Positions 1 to 5,380 of a DNA stretch of 6,142 nt are shown one piece after another. A program made the position numbers and the translations under genes. Numbering within the stretch: position 1 is the first letter of the stretch; the number at the start of each line of letters is the position of its first letter. Origin of the DNA: Acidimicrobiia bacterium (GTDB lineage: Bacteria > Actinomycetota > Acidimicrobiia > Spongiisociales > ZC4RG35); the NCBI GenBank assembly GCA_025929005.1, contig JAICND010000104.1, positions 1 through 6,142 of the forward strand. The letters are read 5' to 3'. The notes beneath the pieces are model-generated. The model worked only from the letters and a program-made list of their open reading frames with translations. It was not told the DNA's origin and made no database searches.

Positions 1-204
1 GAGGCGATCGATGACAGCTCCAGCCGGTATCGAGAAGAGCAACCAGGGAACTCTCAGGGCCACCGTGAGGCCAGCGACCAAACCGGGGTCGCGGGTAATG
101 GAGGCGGCGAGGAGCGGAACGGCGCCGAGCCGAAGGCCATCCCCCACATTGGAGGTACCGACACCGGCCCAGAGCCGGGCAAACCGGGGACCGAAGGTCT
201 TCAG
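1..204 (-). CDS. Major facilitator superfamily transporter, N-terminal fragment
   Basis: Only the first 68 codons lie in the window; the gene continues past base 1. The fragment begins LKTFGPRFARLWAGVGTSNV and has two hydrophobic stretches, about residues 11-35 (first transmembrane helix, with the SNVGDG element common in this group) and about 42-64 (second helix, ending PAGAVIDRL). The latter leads into the cytoplasmic loop where the MFS loop 2-3 motif sits. The frame has no ATG, GTG or TTG before the first helix. The only codon that fits is CTG 204-202, which overlaps the MOSC stop as CTGA, the same geometry as three other junctions here, with GGTGA at 212-216 as a possible ribosome-binding site. 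The next standard start, GTG at 147-145, would cut the first helix in half. The likely role is import of the pathway substrate or export of a product; specificity cannot be read. Confidence 0.75.
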   Translation of the reverse strand, partial: MKTFGPRFARLWAGVGTSNVGDGLRLGAVPLLAASITRDPGLVAGLTVALRVPWLLFSIPAGAVIDRL

Positions 205-770
205 ACCGCTGTCACCGGAGTCGGTTGTTTGGTCACGGCATCGCCACGGCGGACGCTTCCGGCTACTACCACGCGGGCGTTGAGCCCACGCAGCCGCAGC
301 ATTCGACCTTCCTCCGAGTTGACGAACCGGAGAGCATCAGCACCAAATCGACTGGAGAACTTCTGACATCCCCGGTGGGGCGGCTCGGTCACCTCGATCA
401 CCGCGTCACCGATGGAAAGGCGCGAGCCGGCCGGCAGGTTCTCCAAGCTCAGATCGAGGTCGATGTACATTTGGTCGCCGGCCAGCGACCACCGCTCCGG
501 ATCTAGGGCGATGAGCGATATAGCTCGGACGCTCATGACGTTGAGCTGCATCAAAGGATTTGGCGAACCATCCGGGGTGCTGCGGCTGGGGCGGTGAATC
601 CAGCTGTCTCCCACGAGGCCCTTTTCCAGGTCGAGGTCGGCTACCTCGACCACTTCTCGGAGATCGACCGCAGGACGCCTCACGATCAGCTCGAGGGTTC
701 CCTGCTCCCTCGGTGCCTCTCGAATTTTGAGGAGGCCGGCTTCGAGTTCCGACATCGACAGGTGCTTCAA
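201..770 (-). CDS. MOSC-domain protein (molybdenum-cofactor/sulfur-carrier type)
   Basis: A 189-residue single-domain MOSC protein. MOSC domains, named after the C-terminal domain of Moco sulfurase, bind molybdenum cofactor or carry sulfur on a conserved Cys. Visible marks are GLVGDSW (51-57), a loop with RPSRSTPDGSPNPLMQLNVM (60-79), IDLDLSLENLPAGSRLSIGD (103-122), TEPPHRGCQKF (128-138) with the putative key Cys135, and RLRGLNARVV (159-168). The start is the TTG at 770-768, which overlaps the LLM stop (TTGA) and has AAAGGAAG at 777-784 with suitable spacing. An ATG at 755 is the alternative and would remove five residues. Lying in the same operon as a Mo hydroxylase, it may help sulfurate or handle that enzyme's cofactor, since XDH-family enzymes need a sulfido ligand. 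That link is inference: free-standing MOSC proteins also act in resistance to N-hydroxylated bases and other roles. Confidence 0.86.
   Translation of the reverse strand: MKHLSMSELEAGLLKIREAPREQGTLELIVRRPAVDLREVVEVADLDLEKGLVGDSWIHRPSRSTPDGSPNPLMQLNVMSVRAISLIALDPERWSLAGDQMYIDLDLSLENLPAGSRLSIGDAVIEVTEPPHRGCQKFSSRFGADALRFVNSEEGRMLRLRGLNARVVVAGSVRRGDAVTKQPTPVTAV
212..216 (-). promoter_or_regulatory. Possible ribosome-binding site for the CTG-started transporter gene
   Basis: GGTGA on the minus strand, complementary to part of the usual 16S rRNA 3' tail, ending seven bases before CTG 204. It lies within the end of the MOSC gene. A five-base match in GC-rich DNA is weak by itself; its position supports the CTG start. 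Confidence 0.4.
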
Positions 771-1780
771 GACTGGCTTCCTTTCACATCGGCGAAGGTG
801 TCGACCATCATTCGCACGTCAGGACCCAGCGGATACAGAATCGGACTTGTGCAGCCGGTGGCGGTGTACTCCGCCACCTTGTCCACACATTCCGATGGTG
901 TCCCGGCGGCACAGATCATTTGGACGATCTCGTCAGGAACGAGGCGGGCGGCGGCAACCAGTTGGTCGTGGGTAGCTGGCCAGGTCAGCACCTGGTGTAT
1001 TTCGTCGAGCAGCGCCTCGGGCACTCCGGAGGCTTTCATGATGTGGGGCTGCTGTCCGAGGTATTGGGTGACCAGCATCCGGGCCGCGTCGATAGCTTCG
1101 GACCGGTCTTCGGCCATGGAACAAACGATCAGTTGGGGACGGTCGATGTCAGAGAGCGATCGCCCTGACCGCATGGCCCCCACGGCCAGGTGTTCGAGAG
1201 CCCGACGGTTGTAAGCGGGGGTGACGAGGTAGTTGAGGACGACTCCGTCGGCGATTTCGCCGGTCAGCTCCATCATCTTCATCCCGGTCGCCCCGATGTA
1301 GATGGGAATGTTCTTGGGACCCCGCTCCTGGTGGACGTAGTCGATCTCAACGCCGTCAAGATGGACATGTTGCCCGTCAAACGTGACTCGTTCTCCGGCC
1401 AGAAGCGCTCTGACCACGGTGACGATCTCTTTCATCATCGCCAGCGGTTTGCTGCGATCGATCCCCACCTTGGAGGCCAGCGGGTCCCACCAGGCGCCGA
1501 CCCCAAACAGGATTCGACCGGGGGCGAGATCGTCCAGGGTGGCGAAGGTTGAAGCCAGGCGGGCGGGGTTGCGGGACCAACAATCGACCACGGCCGCTCC
1601 GACTTTGATTGTCTTGGTTGTTGCCGCGAAGGCAGCCATCGGAATGGTGGCGTCGCGAACCAAGCGTGAGTCGGCCTGCCACACCGCTTCGAAGCCCTTC
1701 TCCTCGGCATAACGGACATAGTCGATGCCGTCGCTGATCGAGTGGGCGTCCTGCAGATACAGAGCAAGGCGGGCGGTCAT
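767..1780 (-). CDS. LLM-class flavin/F420-dependent oxidoreductase (Mer-like)
   Basis: A 337-residue luciferase-like monooxygenase-family protein, close to the 320-350 usual for the F420-dependent branch. Features by residue: AEEKGFEAVWQADS (25-38), an early strand-helix of the barrel; NPARLASTFATLDDLAPGR (71-89) leading into LFGVGAW, as in methylene-tetrahydromethanopterin reductase-type proteins; MMKEIVTVVRALLAGE (115-130); IPIYIGATGMKMMELTGEIA (158-177), the strand-helix that usually contacts the cofactor phosphate; and the C-terminal GTPSECVDKVAEY (293-305). No signal peptide or membrane segment, so cytoplasmic. I chose ATG 1780 because it overlaps the amidohydrolase stop as ATGA and immediately precedes the first barrel strand (RLALYLQD). 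The frame runs back to 1867, but that would overlap the previous gene by 91 bases. An AGAAGG lies 14 bases upstream, too far to be a convincing ribosome-binding site. Cofactor (F420 or FMN) and substrate are not determinable here; a redox step in the heterocycle pathway is inferred. Confidence 0.87.
   Translation of the reverse strand: MTARLALYLQDAHSISDGIDYVRYAEEKGFEAVWQADSRLVRDATIPMAAFAATTKTIKVGAAVVDCWSRNPARLASTFATLDDLAPGRILFGVGAWWDPLASKVGIDRSKPLAMMKEIVTVVRALLAGERVTFDGQHVHLDGVEIDYVHQERGPKNIPIYIGATGMKMMELTGEIADGVVLNYLVTPAYNRRALEHLAVGAMRSGRSLSDIDRPQLIVCSMAEDRSEAIDAARMLVTQYLGQQPHIMKASGVPEALLDEIHQVLTWPATHDQLVAAARLVPDEIVQMICAAGTPSECVDKVAEYTATGCTSPILYPLGPDVRMMVDTFADVKGSQS
777..784 (-). promoter_or_regulatory. 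Ribosome-binding site for the TTG-started MOSC gene
   Basis: Read on the minus strand this is AAAGGAAG, ending six bases before TTG 770 (eight bases from its AGGA core). It lies inside the last codons of the LLM gene. It favours TTG 770 over ATG 755, which has no comparable purine run at a normal distance. Confidence 0.6.
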
Positions 1781-2853
1781 AAGCGTGCGTGCAGCCTTCT
1801 GGCCTGCTCCTGGGCTTTGACGCGGATCTCGTCGGGGTCGACCCGGGTGGGCGCCCCATCTTTCCACACGACCTCACCGTTGATCTCGATCTCCAGTGGC
1901 CGCACCACTGGTGTGAAGGCCACATGCCAGGGCTCCATCGGCGAATACGACCAGGTCACGCGGTCCATCTTTGCGGACGGAACCAGGTCCCACCCGGTGG
2001 CAAGCCACCGCCAGGCAGCTTCGGGACTGGCGGTGGGCTCGACCGATCGATGGAGGTAGTGGGCCAAACGGAATGCCCCGAGGACATCGCCTCCGATCCC
2101 GTCGGTCCCCAACGCCACCGGATTGGCGAAACGGCGAGGATCCGCATAACCGACCCCGGTATTGAGGTTCGACGCCGGGTTATGGACGATGGTCCCTTGG
2201 ATCTGGTGATCGGTGGTGAGGTGCACGCTGTGGGCCAACAGCCAGTCAGGACGGCTCAAATGCATGAGACGTGGTGGTGCTTCCAGGTCTTCGGGACCCT
2301 CACAGACATGTATGTGGACGCCCACTCCCAGGTCCTCCGCCAGACCGGCGGCTGCCTCCAACGTTTCGTCGGTGCAGGTGAAGGCGGCATGGATGCCAAC
2401 AAACCCCTCCCCTCCCCCTTTCAAGAACCGCTCGTTTTCGGCCAGACCTTGCTTGGCACCTTGAGGCCCGTGGCGATCTGTAACGCCATAGGCGGGGAGC
2501 ACTCTGACCCCTACCTCGGAGCAGGCGGCGGCGATGACTGAAAGGCTGCCTTCGATAGCGTTGGGTGATTCGTGGTGGTCAATGATGGTGGTGGTCCCGG
2601 CTTCGAGTGCCTCCAGGGCCCCGAGCTTGGCCGACCACTCGATCGTCTCCAGGTCAAGGGCCATATCGAGTCGCCACCAGACCTGTTCCAGGATCTCGCG
2701 AAACGTTCTGGCCACCTTGGGTGTGGGCGGCATCCCCCGAGCGAGCGCCGAGTAGAGATGGTGATGAGCGCACACCAAACCCGGAGTGGTTTCGCTAACC
2801 AATACGGAGGGGTTGGTGTTTCTCGATGGGAAGACGGTTGCGCCATTCGCCAT
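1777..2853 (-). CDS. SsnA-like metal-dependent amidohydrolase with short N-terminus
   Basis: Resembles SsnA and the guanine deaminase/chlorohydrolase branch of the amidohydrolase superfamily, cytoplasmic TIM-barrel enzymes that deaminate or hydrolyse ring C-N bonds. Residues counted from ATG 2853: the metal motif HxH is His30/His32 (CAHHHLYSAL), followed by IDHHESP (93-98), His155, HVCE (His182, catalytic-type Glu185), His208 (LLAHSVHL) and Asp251 (LGTDGIGGD). The active site therefore looks complete. At 358 residues it is shorter than E. coli SsnA (about 440). Only about 23 residues precede TPGL, where roughly 50 would form the N-terminal strands of the side beta-domain. The C-terminal strand region (INGEVVW) is present. 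The start is uncertain: ATG 2853 overlaps the hydroxylase gene by 59 bases, TTG 2802 by 8, and neither has a clear ribosome-binding site. The stop overlaps the next ATG (ATGA). Substrate unknown; the neighbouring genes suggest a purine or hydroxylated N-heterocycle. Confidence 0.85.
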   Translation of the reverse strand: MANGATVFPSRNTNPSVLVSETTPGLVCAHHHLYSALARGMPPTPKVARTFREILEQVWWRLDMALDLETIEWSAKLGALEALEAGTTTIIDHHESPNAIEGSLSVIAAACSEVGVRVLPAYGVTDRHGPQGAKQGLAENERFLKGGGEGFVGIHAAFTCTDETLEAAAGLAEDLGVGVHIHVCEGPEDLEAPPRLMHLSRPDWLLAHSVHLTTDHQIQGTIVHNPASNLNTGVGYADPRRFANPVALGTDGIGGDVLGAFRLAHYLHRSVEPTASPEAAWRWLATGWDLVPSAKMDRVTWSYSPMEPWHVAFTPVVRPLEIEINGEVVWKDGAPTRVDPDEIRVKAQEQARRLHARL

Positions 2854-5380
2854 CGAGTTCGTGGTATGCCGCCGCTACTGCACCTGCGGTGGGCACCAGG
2901 CCGATCTCCCCTACCCCTTTGATCCCGTAGGGAGCATTGGGTTGCGGTGACTCGATCAGGATCACCTCCATGGGCGGCATGTCCTTCGGTCGGATGATTT
3001 CGAGCGATCGAAGAGTCATGTTGGAGGGGCGGCCTTCCGCATCACACGGAAAATCTTCGCTGAGCGCGTAACCCAGACCCATATGAACCGACCCTTCGAT
3101 CTGGCCCTCGCACAACATGGGGTTGACGGCCCGGCCGACGTCGTGAGCGGCGACGACCTTCTCGATTCTGCCCGACTCACGATCGGCCACGACCAGTTGG
3201 GCGGCGTATCCAAAAGTTGAGTGGATGACCGGGTTGTCGAGTCCTTCGGAGAGGCTGTTGGTCCAGTCGACCCGATACTCCCCCTCATAGTCGATGCCTG
3301 GCTTCATTCCGTCGGCCACCGCCGCCTGACAGGCTGCCGCCACTGCCCCCGCCCCCATCAAGGTTCCCCGCGAACCGGTCGTCTGACCGGCACCTAGCTC
3401 TCGGGTGGTGTCGACGATGACCCGCACTTTCTCCGGGGCAACTCCCAACTCCTCCACCGCCACCTGCAGAGCCACCGTGTGGACACCTTGACCCATCTCG
3501 GTCCAGCAATGACGGACCTCGACTCCACCGTCGCTGTCGAATCGAACGACAGCCCGGGCGACCTCCTTGAAGCCGTTGCCCAGACCCGAGTTCTTCAGAC
3601 CGAGGCCGAGTCCCACAGCCTTACCGTCAAGGCGAGCCTGGTCGTAGTGGGGTTGGATGGCTTCAAGACACATGAGGGCACCCAGGCAACCGTCATCCAT
3701 GATTTGACCGGCGCCCCAGACAGCCCCCGGGGTAATCACGTTGCGACGACGGATCTCCCAGCCGGTGATACCGACCTTGTCGGCCAAACGATCGATCACA
3801 CCTTCCATGGCGAACTGCGCCTGGTTGGCACCGAAACCGCGAAAGGCCCCGCAAACCGAGTTGTTGGTGCGGACCGCCAGGGCCTCCACATCCACCACCG
3901 GGACCGAATAGGGGCCGGTGGCATGGCCAGCGGCCCGTTCCAGAACCTTCATCCCGACGGAGGCATACGGCCCCGAGTCGCCGATCATGCGGGCTTTGAA
4001 AGCCGTCAGCTTGCCATCGGCGTCACACCCTGCCCAAATTTCCATCCTGATGGGGTGCCGCTTGGGATGGATGTGCAGTGACTGCTCGCGAGTGAGAGTG
4101 CATTTGACGGGTCGATCCAACAAGAAAGCCGCCAGAGCGGTTTGAGCCTGGTTGGCCATGTCTTCTTTGCCACCGAAGGCACCACCGTTGGACACCAACT
4201 CGGCGGTGACCCGGTCGGCCTCGATTCCGAGGACGGCGGCGACCTGGTTGCGGTCGTCCCACACACCCTGACCACCGGTATAGAGATGCATACCGCCGTC
4301 GCCGGTGGGGATAGCCAGGGTCGACTCCGGCTCCAGGAAGGCGTGTTCGACCCTTTGCGTTTCGAAGACCTCATGGATGGCATGAGCCGATTGTTGGAGG
4401 GAGGCCTCGACGTCTCCCCTCTGGTAGGCGCTGCGCGAGAGGACGTTTCCGTCCAACCCCCACACCGCATCGTCGGCGTCGTCGATAGCGGCCACCGGGT
4501 CGGTGATCGCCCTCAGAACCTCGTATTTGACTTCGACCAGGTCGGCAGCGCGGCGGGCGGTGCGCACGTCTTCGGCCACGACGATGGCGATCACGTCCCC
4601 GGAGTAGGAGGTGCGACCACCGACAGGGATGAACACAGGCCAGTCCTTGTGGATCAGCCCCACCTTCAGCTCGCCGGGCACATCAGCCGCGGTGAACACG
4701 GCCACCACCCCGGGAACTGCCAGGGCCATAGCGGTGTCGATCGAAAGGACTTCGGCGCGGGCATGATCGGTGAGGCGGAGGGCGGCGTGGAGCATCCCGT
4801 ACATCGCAAAGTCGTCGATGAACCCGCGGTCGCCCAGAGCCAGGCTGTTCGCCTCGTATTTGATGCCCTCTTTGCCGATACCGCCCGGAAGAGTTGCTTC
4901 GGGGATCGGTGCACCTGAGGCGAGCAGTTCGACCGCCTCTACGATTTTGGTGTAACCCGTGCACCGGCAGAGATGGGCGCCGAGGCGGCTTTCGATGGTG
5001 GCCCGATCAAGGCCGGAACCCTTCTGATCGATCAGGGCCTTCGCCCTGACCACGATTCCGGGAGTGCAGAACCCGCATTGGAGGGCGCCGGTGGCGGCAA
5101 ACGCCCGCGCCAATCGGTCGCGTTCGGCGGACTCGAAGCCCTCGAGGGTTGTCACCTCTTTTCCGGCCACCTTCTCCATCGACACCTGGCAGCTGATGGT
5201 GGCCTTGCCGTCGACCAGGACAGTGCAGCAGCCGCATTGGCCGGAGGGCGCACATCCGTCTTTGGGCGAGGTGACGCCGAGTTCTTCACGCAGTGCGGCG
5301 AGGAGATGAGGGTGATCGGCGGCAGCCCGCACCTCAGCGCCGTTGAGGCGAAATCCAACTGGGGCGGCGACCGTCGTCAT
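2795..5380 (-). CDS. Fused 2Fe-2S/molybdopterin hydroxylase of the xanthine dehydrogenase family (SsnA-associated type)
   Basis: The 861-residue protein joins the iron-sulfur subunit (about residues 1-160) to the Mo-binding subunit (about 175-861). No FAD domain lies between them, so electrons must leave through another subunit. First 2Fe-2S cluster: Cys43, 49, 52 and 64 in CAPSGQCGCC and after it, with five residues between the first two Cys rather than the usual four. Second cluster: Cys102, 105, 138 and 140 (QCGFC, CRCTGY). By hand alignment to bovine XDH, Gln371 matches Q767, Glu406 (GGAFGGKE) E802, Arg482 R880, Arg514 R912, Gln631 (EMGQG) Q1040 and Glu825 (GVGEIG) the catalytic base E1261. 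The Glu/Arg pair suggests a purine-like substrate. I chose ATG 5380 because it overlaps the upstream TGA (ATGA) and directly precedes the ferredoxin-like fold; a frame extending to 5494 is rejected. Length and fusion fit the so-called selenium-dependent xanthine dehydrogenases; selenium dependence is not shown. Confidence 0.92.
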   Translation of the reverse strand: MTTVAAPVGFRLNGAEVRAAADHPHLLAALREELGVTSPKDGCAPSGQCGCCTVLVDGKATISCQVSMEKVAGKEVTTLEGFESAERDRLARAFAATGALQCGFCTPGIVVRAKALIDQKGSGLDRATIESRLGAHLCRCTGYTKIVEAVELLASGAPIPEATLPGGIGKEGIKYEANSLALGDRGFIDDFAMYGMLHAALRLTDHARAEVLSIDTAMALAVPGVVAVFTAADVPGELKVGLIHKDWPVFIPVGGRTSYSGDVIAIVVAEDVRTARRAADLVEVKYEVLRAITDPVAAIDDADDAVWGLDGNVLSRSAYQRGDVEASLQQSAHAIHEVFETQRVEHAFLEPESTLAIPTGDGGMHLYTGGQGVWDDRNQVAAVLGIEADRVTAELVSNGGAFGGKEDMANQAQTALAAFLLDRPVKCTLTREQSLHIHPKRHPIRMEIWAGCDADGKLTAFKARMIGDSGPYASVGMKVLERAAGHATGPYSVPVVDVEALAVRTNNSVCGAFRGFGANQAQFAMEGVIDRLADKVGITGWEIRRRNVITPGAVWGAGQIMDDGCLGALMCLEAIQPHYDQARLDGKAVGLGLGLKNSGLGNGFKEVARAVVRFDSDGGVEVRHCWTEMGQGVHTVALQVAVEELGVAPEKVRVIVDTTRELGAGQTTGSRGTLMGAGAVAAACQAAVADGMKPGIDYEGEYRVDWTNSLSEGLDNPVIHSTFGYAAQLVVADRESGRIEKVVAAHDVGRAVNPMLCEGQIEGSVHMGLGYALSEDFPCDAEGRPSNMTLRSLEIIRPKDMPPMEVILIESPQPNAPYGIKGVGEIGLVPTAGAVAAAYHELDGEWRNRLPIEKHQPLRIG

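Noticed and set aside
145..147. GTG as transporter start
   Set aside because: It would begin in the middle of the first membrane helix and discard the conserved lead-in residues.
594..1214. Plus-strand open frame (206 codons)
   Set aside because: Lies across the LLM and MOSC genes on the opposite strand and shows no recognisable domain.
1781..1867. N-terminal extension of the LLM protein to 1867
   Set aside because: The 29 extra residues are Arg/Pro-rich, lie inside the amidohydrolase gene and precede the first barrel strand; ATG 1780 overlaps the stop precisely.
1789..2541. Plus-strand open frame (250 codons)
   Set aside because: Shadow of the amidohydrolase, which carries the complete metal-binding motif set on the other strand.
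4142..4918. Long plus-strand open frame (258 codons)
   Set aside because: Antisense to the hydroxylase gene, whose motifs are intact along the whole region; the plus-strand translation resembles no family I recognise and reflects GC-rich codon bias.
2795..5380. Selenocysteine in the hydroxylase, given its similarity to the selenium-dependent group
   Set aside because: The frame has no internal TGA. In that group, selenium is thought to be a labile cofactor rather than an encoded residue, so the sequence neither supports nor excludes selenium use.
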